A DNA stretch of 64,000 nt from Mycobacterium sp. DL440. GTDB taxonomy: Bacteria; Actinomycetota; Actinomycetes; Mycobacteriales; Mycobacteriaceae. Both the position numbers and the translations under genes were made by a program. The stretch spans positions 4,942,225 through 5,006,224 of the forward strand of contig NZ_CP050191.1 of assembly GCF_011745145.1 (NCBI RefSeq), given 5' to 3'. Shown here piece after piece: positions 39,440 to 48,929 of this stretch. Positions within the stretch are counted from its first letter, which is position 1, and every line of letters begins with the position of its first letter. Under the pieces are notes generated by a model. The model made no database searches. It saw only the letters and a program-made list of their open reading frames with translations, and was not told the origin of the DNA.

Positions 39440-42400
39440 TCAGTCGATGAAGCGCTGCGCTTCGGCGGCCAGCCGGTCCCGCAGCGTCGAGGCGGCCTTC
39501 CGGTAGCCGCGCGCCTGATCGGGCCGGCCCAGCGCATCGGCGGCGGCGGCCAGCGCCTCGTCGACCGGGCCCACCATCAGCCCGTCGACCCCGAGTCCGG
39601 CGATACGCCCGGAATACGGGCCGAGGTCGGCCGCCCGGGCCTCGGCCTCGTCGGCATCCCCGAGCGCCACGGCCGCGTTGACGCGCAGCACGGTGAACGG
39701 CAGCCAGAAGTACGCCCGCTCGATCGGTTGGCGGTCCCGCCACAGCTCGCGAGCCTCACTCTCGCGGCCCCGCGCGATCAGCGCGAGCACCGCGGCGTCC
39801 AGCGCGGCAACCGACACCTCTCGGTAGAAGAACACCAACTCGTCGGCCAGGACGCCGAGGTCTCCGAGGCAGAACTCGCCCGTCACCCGGCCCACCATCG
39901 CCAGCTTGGCCCCGTTGGCGGCACCGTTCTCGACCATGCGCGCCGCCAGATCGGTGTAGGCGCTGACCGCCTCGTCCAATCGCGCGGCCAGCAGATACAT
40001 CCGGGCCTGGAACAGTCCCAGCACCCCGAGAAGGTGGACGAGCTGTCCGGTACCGGCCCGGGCCACCGCAATGTCGACGTGCCGTTTCGCGGTTGCCAGA
40101 TCGGACCGGTGACCGGCCGCCAGCGACAGCATCCAGTGCGCCACCGCTTGGTAGTCGGCCTGCTCGGTGGCCTCTGCGGTCTGCAGTAGTTCGGCGGCGG
40201 TCGCGTCGCGTTCGGCGTCGAGGTCCGGTCCGAGTGCGCAGTAGGCCCGGACATTGAGCGCCGTACAGAGCAACCGACCCGACGACGCCGGATCCTCGGC
40301 GTAGGCGCGTCGGGCCAACTCGAGCAGCTCCGTGCTGGCGGCCAGTGCGCCGTCGGGATCGGTGCCCTCCAACTCAACGTAGAGCGCCTTGAGCAGCCTG
40401 ATCCGTTCGGCCGCAGTGACTTTCGTCGGCCCGCTGTCCAGCACCTGGCGCAGCAGGCCGATCATCTGCGCATCGGATTCGTCGTACTCCCGGTCCCGCC
40501 ACACCAGCGGGGTGTCCCACGCGGTGAGCACGCGCACCATCAGATCGTCGCGCGACGTCCCGGTCAGCAACTGCAGCGCAGCCTTCAACTCGATGCGCGC
40601 GGCGACGGCGTCGCCGGACTGGGCCAGTGCGGAGATCAGACCGCACCGGGCGTCGATCTCGTGTTCCAGACTCTGGGCACTGGGCCGCAACCGGCGTGTG
40701 GCTGCCAACTCCAGCATCTGCACGGCGGTACGCCACTGTCTGGCGGCTTCGGCGTGAGCACCCACCGAGTCCGCCTCGCGGGCCGCTGCCGTCGCAAAAT
40801 CCGTAGCGGCCAAAGCAGTTTCAGCTGTCGCCGACGCTACAGCGTGGTGGGCGAGGGCGGCCGGGTCGACCGATCGGCCGGGTGCCCGCAGCAGTTCCAA
40901 CGCGGCACCGTGCAACCGCGACCGCCGCAGCTTCGAGGTGTCCTCGTAGAGGGTGTCGCGAACCAGCGAATGGGCGAACCTCAATCGGCCTGGCGCCGGC
41001 TCGTCGAGCAGACCGAGCAGGACGGCCGGCTCCAGCGCGTCGAGCAGGTCCTCGGGGTCGTTGCGCCCCAGTTCGGCGAGCAGGTCGACGTCGATGTCGC
41101 GCCCCAGCACGGCGGCTTGACGCAACGCGGTGACTGTCGGGCCAGGTAACCGGGCCACCCTGCGACGCAACACATCTCGAACTCCAACCGGCACGGATGC
41201 CCACACCGCGTCCGGCCCCTCGGCGACCATCAGCCGGGCCAGCTCGCGGACGAACAACGGGTTGCCGCCGGTCCGCTCACGCAGCAGCCGCAGCGCCTCG
41301 CCGCTGGCGGCGGTCAGTCCGTGGTCGGCCGCCAGCGCCGCCGTGGCCGCGGCGTCGAGACCGTCGAGTATCAGATGCGCGGCGGTGTGCACAGTCAGTG
41401 CCGCCCGGGCCACCTCGAGTTCGCCGCGGTCCTCCGACGGGCGATAGGTACCGATGACCAACACCGGCAGATCCTTGATCCGGTCGGCCACCAGCCGCAG
41501 GAGCTCCAACGTCAGGCCGTCGGTGCGGTGCAGGTCGTCGAGGACGACGGCCAGCGGTTGACGGCCGGCGACCGCGCTCAGTACGTCGGCCACCGCATGC
41601 CCCAACCAGAATGTGCCCGGCTCGACCGCGGCGACGTCGTGCAGCAGCGGAGCCAGCGCCTGCCTGCCGTCCTCCACCTGAGCTCCGGCGTCCAGCAACT
41701 CGCGCAGTATCTCGGTCCACGCCCACCCCGCCGGCGCGCCGTGAACCTCCGGACAACGACCGAGCACGGTGCGCCAGCCCGCAGCCCGCAAACGGGCTGT
41801 CGCCGCGGCCGCCAGGGTGGTCTTGCCGGAGCCCGCTTCCCCCCCGATCCACAGCACCGCGCTGCCGCCGGCGGCGACAGCGCGTGCGGCAGCGGCGATT
41901 TCGGCGAACTCCTCGGTCCGGCCGTGGGCCGCCGCCTCCACCCGGCCGCGCGCGGCCAATTCAGCACCGTCGGGCGACGCCACCTCCGGTATCACCGGCT
42001 GCACCTGTCGGGACGGCTCCAGATGGTCGGCCTGACGAAGGATGTCGCGCTCGAGGTCGCGCAGCGCCCGGCCCGGCTCCAAACCGAGCTCATCGACGAG
42101 ATGGTCCCGGGTACGCCTCAATACCTCCAGCGCGTCGGTCTGGCGTCCGGCCTGATACAGCGCCGTCGCCAGCACGGCGGCGGCGCCTTCCCGGCCCGGA
42201 CGCTCACCAACATGTCGTTCCAGCGCGACGATGGCGGTGCTGTACCGGCCCAGCTCCACCTGCGCAGCGGCCTGTGCTTCCACCGCGGCCAGCCGGAGCT
42301 CGGTCAGCCGGGCGACCTCCGGAGCCGCCCACAGCACGTCGCCTGCCCCGGCGAACGGATCTCCCGACCAGGCGGCCAACGCCTCGTCGAGCAGGCACAC

Positions 42401-42787
42401 GCGTTGCTGCGGATCCGATTCCTCATACGCCGCAGTGACTTTCGCTTCAAACCGCCAGGAGTCGACGGCATCCACCGGCAGTCGCAGACAATATCCGGGC
42501 GCGGCGCTGACCAAGATGCGCGCCGGGGCCCGACGCTGCCGCTCCGGCTCCAGCGCCCGCCGCAGATGCGAGACGTAGACCTGCAGGGCCGACAACGCCT
42601 TGGGCGGCGGCTCGCCTTCCCACAGATCGTCGATGAGCCGGTCGACGGACACCGTGTGTCCGTGTGCGGCCACCAGACGAGCCAGCAGCGCCCGCTGCAG
42701 GCGCGCGCCCAGATCCACCGGATCGTCGCCGACCCAGGCTTGTACGGGCCCGAGCACGCTCACCCGCACCGGGGCGTCCGCAGTCAT
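39440..42787 (-). CDS. AfsR/SARP-like regulator with BTAD and AAA ATPase domains
   Basis: A 1115-residue transcriptional regulator. The N-terminal OmpR-type winged helix (VSVLGPVQAWVGDDPVDLGARLQ, residues about 1-95) and the bacterial transcriptional activation domain (residues about 95-250, with VDSWRFEAKV and YQAGRQTDALEVLRRTRDH) are followed by an AAA ATPase. That ATPase has Walker A GGEAGSGKTTLAA (Lys322) and Walker B LAVVLDDLHRTD. The remainder is a long alpha-helical TPR-like array. Start ATG 42787. Related proteins control secondary metabolism in streptomycetes, and EmbR is a smaller mycobacterial relative. Targets here are unknown. It lies between serS, 24 bases upstream on the same strand, and the convergent hemerythrin gene. 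Confidence 0.87.
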   Translation of the reverse strand: MTADAPVRVSVLGPVQAWVGDDPVDLGARLQRALLARLVAAHGHTVSVDRLIDDLWEGEPPPKALSALQVYVSHLRRALEPERQRRAPARILVSAAPGYCLRLPVDAVDSWRFEAKVTAAYEESDPQQRVCLLDEALAAWSGDPFAGAGDVLWAAPEVARLTELRLAAVEAQAAAQVELGRYSTAIVALERHVGERPGREGAAAVLATALYQAGRQTDALEVLRRTRDHLVDELGLEPGRALRDLERDILRQADHLEPSRQVQPVIPEVASPDGAELAARGRVEAAAHGRTEEFAEIAAAARAVAAGGSAVLWIGGEAGSGKTTLAAAATARLRAAGWRTVLGRCPEVHGAPAGWAWTEILRELLDAGAQVEDGRQALAPLLHDVAAVEPGTFWLGHAVADVLSAVAGRQPLAVVLDDLHRTDGLTLELLRLVADRIKDLPVLVIGTYRPSEDRGELEVARAALTVHTAAHLILDGLDAAATAALAADHGLTAASGEALRLLRERTGGNPLFVRELARLMVAEGPDAVWASVPVGVRDVLRRRVARLPGPTVTALRQAAVLGRDIDVDLLAELGRNDPEDLLDALEPAVLLGLLDEPAPGRLRFAHSLVRDTLYEDTSKLRRSRLHGAALELLRAPGRSVDPAALAHHAVASATAETALAATDFATAAAREADSVGAHAEAARQWRTAVQMLELAATRRLRPSAQSLEHEIDARCGLISALAQSGDAVAARIELKAALQLLTGTSRDDLMVRVLTAWDTPLVWRDREYDESDAQMIGLLRQVLDSGPTKVTAAERIRLLKALYVELEGTDPDGALAASTELLELARRAYAEDPASSGRLLCTALNVRAYCALGPDLDAERDATAAELLQTAEATEQADYQAVAHWMLSLAAGHRSDLATAKRHVDIAVARAGTGQLVHLLGVLGLFQARMYLLAARLDEAVSAYTDLAARMVENGAANGAKLAMVGRVTGEFCLGDLGVLADELVFFYREVSVAALDAAVLALIARGRESEARELWRDRQPIERAYFWLPFTVLRVNAAVALGDADEAEARAADLGPYSGRIAGLGVDGLMVGPVDEALAAAADALGRPDQARGYRKAASTLRDRLAAEAQRFID

Positions 42788-42811
42788 TTCCCTGTGCCGG
42801 GCCGCGGTGCG

Positions 42812-44071
42812 TTACTTACCGGGCTCCAGGACGGCGGTGCCGACGAACGGCACCAGCGCGTCGGGGACCCTCACGCTGCCATCGGGTTGCTGATGGTTCT
42901 CCAGGATGGCCACCAGCCAGCGGGTGGTGGCCAGCGTGCCGTTGAGCGTGGCCGCGATCTGCGGCTTGCCGTTCTCGTCGCGGTAGCGCGTGGCCAATCG
43001 CCTCGCCTGGAACGTCGTGCAGTTCGAGGTTGAGGTGAGTTCCCGGTAGGTCTGCTGGGTGGGCACCCACGCCTCGCAGTCGTACTTGCGCGCGGCCGAG
43101 GAGCCGAGATCGCCTGCGGCGACGTCGATCACCCGGTAGGGCACATCGATGGCCGCCAGCATCTGCCGCTGCCAGCCCAGCAGCTTCTGGTGCTCGGCGA
43201 CAGCATCTTCAGGCTTGCAGTAGATGAAGCCCTCGACCTTGTCGAACTGGTGCACCCGGATGATGCCGCGGGTGTCCTTGCCGTAGCTGCCCGCCTCGCG
43301 CCGGAAGCACGACGACCAGCCGGCGTACCGCTTCGGGCCTGCGGACAGGTCCAGGATCTCGTCGGAGTGGTAGCCCGCCAGTGGCACCTCCGAGGTACCG
43401 ACCAGGTACAGGTCGTCGGCCTCCAACCGGTAGATCTCGTCGGCGTGTGAGCCGAGGAATCCGGTGCCCGCCATGATTTCTGGGCGCACCAGCACCGGCG
43501 GGATCATCAGCGTGAACCCGTTCTGTACGGCCACCTGCGTGGCCAACTGCAGCAGGCCCAGCTGCAGCAGGGCGCCGGCACCGGTGAGAAAGTAGAACCG
43601 CGAACCCGACACCTTGGCGCCACGCTCCATGTCGATCAGCCCGAGCGCCTCGCCCAGCTCGAGGTGGTCCTTGGGGTTCTCGATCGCCCGCGGCTCACCG
43701 ACGGTGTCGAGCAGCACGAAGTCGTCCTCGCCGCCGGCCGGCACACCGTCGATGATCACGTTGCCGATCGCCGCGTGGGCAGCGGTGAAGGCGGTCTCGG
43801 CCTCGGTCTGAGCCACCTCGGCGGCCTTGACCTGTTCGGCGAGGTCCTTGGCCTGCTGCAGCAGTGTCGGACGTTCCTCGGGTGTCGCCTTGCCCACGAG
43901 CTTGCTGGCGGCCTTCTGGTCGGCACGCAGGTTGTCGGCCGTCGAGATCGCGGCCCGCCGCGCCGTATCGGCCTGCAGCAGGGCGTCGACACGCGCCGGG
44001 TCCTCCCCGCGGGCCCGTTGCGACGCACGGACGGAGTCGGGGTTCTCGCGCAGCAGCTTGAGGTCGATCAC
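42812..44071 (-). CDS. serS: Seryl-tRNA synthetase
   Basis: A 419-residue class II aminoacyl-tRNA synthetase that charges tRNA-Ser in the cytosol. The start is GTG 44071, giving [21 protein letters not shown], the standard beginning of bacterial SerRS; longer frames upstream do not match the family. The N-terminal coiled-coil arm that grips tRNA-Ser is residues about 25-110 ([18 protein letters not shown]). The class II motif 2 is [24 protein letters not shown], and motif 3 lies near the end in [18 protein letters not shown]. All catalytic regions are intact. Confidence 0.97.
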   Translation of the reverse strand: MIDLKLLRENPDSVRASQRARGEDPARVDALLQADTARRAAISTADNLRADQKAASKLVGKATPEERPTLLQQAKDLAEQVKAAEVAQTEAETAFTAAHAAIGNVIIDGVPAGGEDDFVLLDTVGEPRAIENPKDHLELGEALGLIDMERGAKVSGSRFYFLTGAGALLQLGLLQLATQVAVQNGFTLMIPPVLVRPEIMAGTGFLGSHADEIYRLEADDLYLVGTSEVPLAGYHSDEILDLSAGPKRYAGWSSCFRREAGSYGKDTRGIIRVHQFDKVEGFIYCKPEDAVAEHQKLLGWQRQMLAAIDVPYRVIDVAAGDLGSSAARKYDCEAWVPTQQTYRELTSTSNCTTFQARRLATRYRDENGKPQIAATLNGTLATTRWLVAILENHQQPDGSVRVPDALVPFVGTAVLEPGK

Positions 44072-44238
44072 GGGCGCAACCCTACTTTTTGAAGTGCGGC
44101 GACGTACATCTGAGGTGTTCGATCTAAGTGTGGCGAAGCGATGGCGACCGAATTCCCACAGCCACCGGGCACAACCCCGCAACATTACAACTGCATCACT
44201 TGCCACAGGGGCTGACACGCCTGTCACAATGGAGGGCA

Positions 44239-45675
44239 ATGTTGGAAGCACCCGAGCACCCCGAGCACCCCGAGCACGGGGCCCTGCTCGCCGAACCTCT
44301 TCAGGACGAACAACCCGCGAGGGAACGGTGGTGGCAGAGTCTGGCGGCCGCGTCGACGCGACGTGCGCTGCTGTTGACCGCGCTTGGCGCACTGCTCATC
44401 GCCGGCCTGATCACCGCGTTGCCCCGGAGCGAGGGGGCGAGTTCCGCGCCGGGCGCGATCGCCCTCGGGCCCCGCGGCAATGACACCTTCAATCACGTCA
44501 AGCGTGGCGATTGCCTGAACTGGCCCGGGCGCAACCCCGACGCCGCACACATCGTGGACTGCAAGGACAACCATCGCTTCGAGGTCGCCCAGGCCGTCGA
44601 CATGCGCACCTTCCCCGGCAGCGAGTACGGGCCGGGCGCGCCGCCGCCGTCGGTGGACCGGATCAAGCAGATCAGTCAGGAGCAGTGCACCCCGTCGGTC
44701 CGTGGCTACCTGGGTCCCAAGTACGACCCGAACGGCAAATACACCATCGGCCTGCTGTGGTCGGGTGAGAAGGCCTGGAAGCAGTCCGGCGAGCGCCGCA
44801 TGCTGTGCGGGCTGCAACTCCTCGGCCCCGGCGACGGCCAGTTGGAGTCGGCAGGCAAGGTGGCCGATGTCGACCAATCGAAGGTCTGGGCCGCAGGCAC
44901 CTGCCTCGGTATCGACGCCGCCACCAACCAGCCCACCGACGTCCCGGTCGATTGCGCGGCACCGCACGCCATGGAGGTCACCGGCGCGGTCAACCTCGCC
45001 GAGAAGTTCCCGGGCGGGCTGCCGCCGGAGGGCGATCAGGACAACTTCATCAAGGACGCCTGCACTGAGCAGACCGACGCCTACCTGGCCCCAGTCCAGC
45101 TGCGCACCACCACGCTGGCGCTGAGCTACAGCACGATCTCACTGCCCAGCTGGTCGGCCGGTAGCCACCAGGTGTCGTGCAGCATCGGCGCGACGTTGGG
45201 CAACGGCGGCTGGTCGACACTGGTCAACAGCGCCAAGGGTCCGCTGATGATCAACGGACAGCCCCCGGTGGCGCCGCCTGACATCCCGGAGGAGCGGCTC
45301 AACATGCCGCCCATCCCGATGCCCGATGTGGACGAGACATCGTCATCTTCGTCGTCCTCGTCGTCGGGTTCGTCCTCGTCGTCGGGATCCGGTTCGTCCG
45401 GATCGGGCTCCTCCGGTTCGTCGAGTTCCTCGGGCTCGGGTTCCTCGGGCTCGGGTTCGTCGGGTTCGTCGTCGAGCGGTCAGCACATGCCGCAGGCCTC
45501 GACCACCGCGGCGCCGGCTCCGACGCAGGCCAACACCTTCAACCCGCCGCCGCCTGAGCAGGCCCCGGCCACCGCACCTGAGCAGGGCCCGGCACCGGCT
45601 CCGGTTCCTGATGGCGCGGCCGCACCCGCCGGCCCGCCTCCGGGTGAGCCTGTCCCCGTACCGCCGGCTCCGTAG
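44239..45675 (+). CDS. Septum-formation-family membrane protein (Rv3835)
   Basis: A 478-residue protein starting at ATG 44239 after GGAGGG. A cytosolic head of about 40 residues is followed by one membrane helix ([19 protein letters not shown]). Two extracytoplasmic domains follow, each with the conserved cysteine pattern of the septum formation family ([13 protein letters not shown] ... [15 protein letters not shown], and [13 protein letters not shown] ... [15 protein letters not shown]). The last 150 residues are low-complexity Ser/Gly then Pro/Ala, likely a wall-spanning tail. It is the counterpart of Rv3835 and lies divergently from serS. A role in cell-wall processes is suggested by the family name and topology but not demonstrated by the sequence. 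Confidence 0.86.
   Translation: MLEAPEHPEHPEHGALLAEPLQDEQPARERWWQSLAAASTRRALLLTALGALLIAGLITALPRSEGASSAPGAIALGPRGNDTFNHVKRGDCLNWPGRNPDAAHIVDCKDNHRFEVAQAVDMRTFPGSEYGPGAPPPSVDRIKQISQEQCTPSVRGYLGPKYDPNGKYTIGLLWSGEKAWKQSGERRMLCGLQLLGPGDGQLESAGKVADVDQSKVWAAGTCLGIDAATNQPTDVPVDCAAPHAMEVTGAVNLAEKFPGGLPPEGDQDNFIKDACTEQTDAYLAPVQLRTTTLALSYSTISLPSWSAGSHQVSCSIGATLGNGGWSTLVNSAKGPLMINGQPPVAPPDIPEERLNMPPIPMPDVDETSSSSSSSSSGSSSSSGSGSSGSGSSGSSSSSGSGSSGSGSSGSSSSGQHMPQASTTAAPAPTQANTFNPPPPEQAPATAPEQGPAPAPVPDGAAAPAGPPPGEPVPVPPAP
45338..45480 (+). repeat. Ser/Gly low-complexity tract in the Rv3835-like gene
   Basis: An imperfect trinucleotide-type array (tcg/tcc/ggt/ggc units) encodes about 47 residues of Ser and Gly, including [16 protein letters not shown]. 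The internal repeats are long enough for slippage, so length probably varies between strains. Confidence 0.8.
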
Positions 45676-45677
45676 CC

Positions 45678-46028
45678 GTGCCGGTGCGGATGAGCTCGCA
45701 GCGGTTCGACGAGTTGGTGTCCGATGCGCTCGACCTGATCCCGCCGAGGTTGGCGGCCGCGATCGACAACGTCGTGGTCCTGGTGGAGGACCGTGATCCC
45801 GACGAGCCCGAGATCCTGGGCCTGTACCGGGGAGTCGCGCTGACCGAGCGGGATTCCTGGTACGCCGGCTCCTTGCCCGACACCATCACGATCTACCGCG
45901 AGGCCCTGCTGGAATTCTGTGACAGCGAGGCCGACGTGGTCGACGAGGTGGCGATCACGGTGATCCACGAGATCGCGCACCATTTCGGGATTGATGATGA
46001 GCGGCTGCACGAATTGGGTTGGGGATGA
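45678..46028 (+). CDS. Small zincin-type metallopeptidase-family protein (Rv3836)
   Basis: A 116-residue protein starting at GTG 45678, 2 bases after the upstream stop; an ATG at 45690 (MSSQRFDEL) is a possible alternative. It belongs to the DUF1025/zincin-1 metallopeptidase family. The zinc motif is VIHEIAHHFGIDDERL, an HExxHxxG(x)xD arrangement near residues 96-107. The preceding YRGVALTERDSWYAGSLPDTITIYREAL is the conserved beta-hairpin region. No signal peptide is present, so it is cytosolic. It corresponds to Rv3836 and is coupled to the septum-formation-family gene. Substrates are unknown. Confidence 0.88.
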   Translation: MPVRMSSQRFDELVSDALDLIPPRLAAAIDNVVVLVEDRDPDEPEILGLYRGVALTERDSWYAGSLPDTITIYREALLEFCDSEADVVDEVAITVIHEIAHHFGIDDERLHELGWG

Positions 46029-46105
46029 GCCGCTTGCGCGAAGACAGAAGGCCGGGCTAGGCGCGGCAACCGGGTTTTGTCGGTCTGCAGTGCTATCAAC
46101 GGGCT

Positions 46106-46306
46106 ATGACCATCCAGTGCCGGGAGTGCGCAGCCGGTCTGGAGCATTGCCACGGCACCGTGATCCACCACGTGCGGTACCGCGCGGAGTGCACCGACGA
46201 CTCCTGCACCGCCCCGGAAGCAGCACATACCTTCAGCCTCGACTGCGAGGCGGTGGGCTGCCCGTGTGCGCACGAGGGTGCGCTCTCGATCCGGCTGACC
46301 GGTTAG
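46106..46306 (+). CDS. Small Cys/His-rich protein, probable zinc-binding
   Basis: A 66-residue protein with eight cysteines (5, 8, 15, 29, 34, 47, 52, 54) and several histidines. Motifs are CRECAAGLEHCHG, ECTDDSC and CEAVGCPCAHEG. The spacing suggests two or three structural metal sites. I do not recognise a named family, though compact Cys-rich proteins of this kind recur in actinobacteria. No signal peptide or membrane segment. It ends exactly where the convergent gpm2-like gene ends and starts 77 bases after the metallopeptidase gene. Coding is supported by composition and by the absence of a better frame. Confidence 0.65.
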   Translation: MTIQCRECAAGLEHCHGTVIHHVRYRAECTDDSCTAPEAAHTFSLDCEAVGCPCAHEGALSIRLTG

Positions 46307-46996
46307 TCAACCCATCGGGTCGGTTTCGGACTGCACCGCGTCCGTGACCGGTGTGGCGCCGGGCTCCGGGTAGAACGGCGGTGTCACCGACGCCCACTGC
46401 ACGCAACTCCAGCGCCCGTCGGTGATCGGTGCCAGCACCAACGATTCGGTGTTGGCCAGGTGATGGTCGAGGGCGAAGCTGCCGTCGACGCCGGCCAGCA
46501 CGGCGCCAACCAGCCGGATCGCCGCGCCATGGCTCACCAGCACGATGTCGCTGTCGAAGTCGTGGTCGTCGAGGTAGCGGAGCCGCAGCTCGGTGAGTAC
46601 GGGCACATACCGGGCCAGTACCGCCTCGGCGCTTTCGCCGCCGGGCATCGGCACGTCCAGTTCGCCCCGGTGCCAGCGCTCGTAGATCCGGTTGAACTCG
46701 GCGACGGCGTCATCGTCGCTACGGTCCTCGAGTTCACCGACCTGGACTTCGTGGATCCCTTCGAATTCGAATGGGACAAGGCCGGTTTCGACACCGATGC
46801 CGGCGGCGGTCTGCGCCGCGCGCCGGGCCACCGAGTGCGCCAGGATCGACGGACGCTGGTGAAGCGTCCCGGCGAACCTCCGGGCCTGGTCGTGGCCGAG
46901 GTCGGTCAGCTCGGCACCCGGAGGCAGGGTGTCCAGACGCCGGGCGACGTTGCCGTGGGACTGTCCGTGCCGGACGAGGATCAGCCGGCCGCTCAT
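46307..46996 (-). CDS. gpm2: Histidine phosphatase family protein (Gpm2, Rv3837c)
   Basis: A 229-residue phosphoglycerate mutase-like phosphatase. The catalytic motif LVRHGQSHGN is at residues 7-16, with RRAAQTAAGIGVE, HEVQVGELEDRSDDD and the second catalytic histidine in VLVSHGAAIRLV. The ATG at 46996 overlaps the pheA stop (ATGA), so it is co-translated with pheA. Despite the name, genes of this position are more likely general phosphatases than glycolytic mutases. The true substrate is not evident. Confidence 0.88.
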   Translation of the reverse strand: MSGRLILVRHGQSHGNVARRLDTLPPGAELTDLGHDQARRFAGTLHQRPSILAHSVARRAAQTAAGIGVETGLVPFEFEGIHEVQVGELEDRSDDDAVAEFNRIYERWHRGELDVPMPGGESAEAVLARYVPVLTELRLRYLDDHDFDSDIVLVSHGAAIRLVGAVLAGVDGSFALDHHLANTESLVLAPITDGRWSCVQWASVTPPFYPEPGATPVTDAVQSETDPMG

Positions 46997-47937
46997 GAGT
47001 CGTCCGTTCCCGCGCGCAAGCCCGCCAACCACCGTGAGGCCTCATCCAGGCGTGGCGGTGGTGCACCCGCTCGCGCTCCGGTCGGCCAGGAACCCAGATA
47101 TCGCACATCGGTACAACGTCGATGCAGCGCTTTGAGTGCCTCGGCCACCGAATCGTTGTCGATGTGTCCGACGCAGTCCAGGAAAAACATGTAGGTGCCC
47201 AGCTCGGTTCGGGTGGGCCGGGATTCGATCCGGGTGAGGTCGATGTCGCGAATCGAGAATTCGGTCATCGCCGTGACCAGGGCGCCCGGGGTGTTGTCCA
47301 GCCGCAGGACCACCGAGGTGCGATCGGCGCCGGTGGCTTCCGGCGGCGCGCCGGGCGGACCGGCCAGGACGAAGCGGGTGCGGGCGTTGGCCTCGTCGAC
47401 CACGTCGGCGGCCAGGACGTCCAGGCCGCAGCGCTCGGCGGCCAGTCGCGTGCTCACCCCGGCGTCGGCCCGGCCCTCGGCCACCTCGTGGGCGGCAGCG
47501 GCATTGGAAGTGGCCGGGACGATGTCCGCGTCGGGCAGGTTGGCGGCCAGCCACTGACGCACCTGCGCCAGCGCCACCGGGAAGGCGGCGACGGTCCGCA
47601 CGGGCCCGGTGTGCCCGGGCCGGGTCACGATGGTGAAAGCGACGTCGAGAATCAGCTCGGCATAGATCTGCAGTGGCTTCCCGACCGCCAGGCTGTCCAG
47701 CGTCGGCAGCACCGACCCCTCGATCGAGTTCTCGATCGGCACGCACGCGTAATCGGCCCGTCCGTCACGCACCGCGGCCAACGCACCCGGGGTGCTGTCG
47801 GTCAGAACCGGGGTGAACCGAGCCGTGCCGTCGCCGGATGCCGACGACAGTCCGGGGACCAACTCATGGGCCACCATCTGCAGTAACGCCACTTCGGTAA
47901 AGGTTCCCTCGGGCCCGAGGTAGGCGATGCGCGGCAC
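46993..47937 (-). CDS. pheA: Prephenate dehydratase
   Basis: A 314-residue monofunctional prephenate dehydratase for phenylalanine synthesis in the cytosol, converting prephenate to phenylpyruvate. The PDT domain begins PRIAYLGPEGTFTEVALLQM and includes DYACVPIENSIEGSV and the catalytic threonine region NARTRFVL. The C-terminal ACT domain (TSVVLRLDNTPGALVTAMTEF ... ESRPTRTELGTYMFFLDC) is the phenylalanine-sensing regulatory part. The start is GTG 47937. It is followed by the overlapping gpm2 gene and is divergent from the IdeR-controlled DUF2470 gene. Confidence 0.95.
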   Translation of the reverse strand: MPRIAYLGPEGTFTEVALLQMVAHELVPGLSSASGDGTARFTPVLTDSTPGALAAVRDGRADYACVPIENSIEGSVLPTLDSLAVGKPLQIYAELILDVAFTIVTRPGHTGPVRTVAAFPVALAQVRQWLAANLPDADIVPATSNAAAAHEVAEGRADAGVSTRLAAERCGLDVLAADVVDEANARTRFVLAGPPGAPPEATGADRTSVVLRLDNTPGALVTAMTEFSIRDIDLTRIESRPTRTELGTYMFFLDCVGHIDNDSVAEALKALHRRCTDVRYLGSWPTGARAGAPPPRLDEASRWLAGLRAGTDDS

Positions 47938-48032
47938 ATCCCAACCCTATCGGGTCGGCGTTTGTGCGCCATCGGTTGACGACGGCGGGGCCGGTGTTTC
48001 ACCGGAGGTCTTGCCCACCAGGGACCACCCAG

Positions 48033-48068
48033 TTAAGTTAGGCTTACCTCACCTAATCACCTCACCTA
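48033..48068 (+). promoter_or_regulatory. IdeR iron box upstream of the DUF2470 gene
   Basis: TTAAGTTAGGCTTACCTCA at 48033-48051 matches the IdeR consensus TWAGGTWAGSCTWACCTWA at 17 of 19 positions. Its right half, CTCACCTA (48048-48055), is repeated exactly at 48061-48068, offering an extra half-site. The box overlaps a possible -10 (TAGGCT) and lies 35 bases before the ATG, as expected for repression by iron-loaded IdeR. The M. tuberculosis counterpart, Rv3839, is known to be IdeR-regulated. Confidence 0.8.
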
Positions 48069-48085
48069 GTTTCGAAGGCGGCGAG

Positions 48086-48880
48086 ATGGCCATTGCGACA
48101 CCGACGACAGCCGAGCGGATCCGCAGCGCATGCGCACGGGGCGGCGGCGCCATGGTCGCGGTCGAGGGCATCGAACCCGTCGCCTCACCCGTTCATCACC
48201 TGCTCGACGACGGGTCGTTCGCGATCACCGTCCCTGAGGCCGGCCCGTTGGCCGGCATGGCGATGTCCGCCGGTTCGGCCGGGGTACAGGCGGTGCTGGA
48301 GATGACCGACTACGCCCCGCTCCCGCTACGCGAACCGGTGCGCTCCCTGGTGTGGATCCGGGGCCGCCTGCAGCACGTGCCGAGCGACGAGGTTCCGGCG
48401 CTGCTCGACCTGATCGCCGCCGAGAACCCGAATCCGGCTCTGCTGCAGGTGAATTCCAGCGCTCAGCCGAATGCCCACCAGGATGACGACAACCACACCC
48501 TGGTGCGCCTGGAGATCGAGTCCGTCGTGGTGGCCGACGCCACCGGCGCCGAGGCGGTCGGCCTCGGGGCGCTACTGCAGGCCCGCCCCGACCCGTTCTG
48601 CGCGATGGAATCCGGATGGCTGCAGCACATGGAGTCCTCGCACCGCGACGTGGTGGAACGCCTGGCCACCCGATTGCCCATGACGCTGCGCCAGGGGCGG
48701 GTGCGCCCGCTGGGCCTGGACCGCTACGGCGTGCAGCTGCGCGTGGAGAACGAACACGGCGACCACGACGTACGGTTGCCGTTCCCGAACCCGGTCGACG
48801 ACGTCACCGGCCTGAGCCAGGCCATCCGCATACTGATGGGCTGCCCCTTCCTCAACGGCCTGCGCGCGCGCAAGATCTGA
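48086..48880 (+). CDS. DUF2470-domain protein, iron-regulated (Rv3839)
   Basis: A 264-residue cytosolic protein starting at ATG 48086 (AIATPTTAERIRSA). The C-terminal part is a DUF2470 domain (HMESSHRDVVERLATRLPMTL ... GVQLRVENEHGDHDVRLPFPNPVDD), related in shape to the pyridoxamine 5'-phosphate oxidase-like and HugZ heme-utilisation folds. The N-terminal half resembles the split-barrel partner region. It is the counterpart of Rv3839. With an IdeR box overlapping its promoter it should be expressed in low iron. A part in heme or iron acquisition is a reasonable inference, not shown by the sequence. Confidence 0.85.
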   Translation: MAIATPTTAERIRSACARGGGAMVAVEGIEPVASPVHHLLDDGSFAITVPEAGPLAGMAMSAGSAGVQAVLEMTDYAPLPLREPVRSLVWIRGRLQHVPSDEVPALLDLIAAENPNPALLQVNSSAQPNAHQDDDNHTLVRLEIESVVVADATGAEAVGLGALLQARPDPFCAMESGWLQHMESSHRDVVERLATRLPMTLRQGRVRPLGLDRYGVQLRVENEHGDHDVRLPFPNPVDDVTGLSQAIRILMGCPFLNGLRARKI

Positions 48881-48913
48881 CCCGCACGATCGGCTACGCC
48901 GACCGGGCGCCGC

Positions 48914-48929
48914 TACCGTAGCTTCGGTG
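48914..48929 (+). promoter_or_regulatory. Candidate leaderless promoter of the CPBP protease gene
   Basis: TACCGT at 48914-48919 ends 7 bases before GTG 48927, with no ribosome-binding site between, as for a leaderless transcript. Confidence 0.5.

Noticed and set aside
41321..43033. 570-codon plus-strand frame opposite the BTAD regulator
   Set aside because: Spans two unrelated minus-strand genes (the regulator and the end of serS), a sign of a chance frame.
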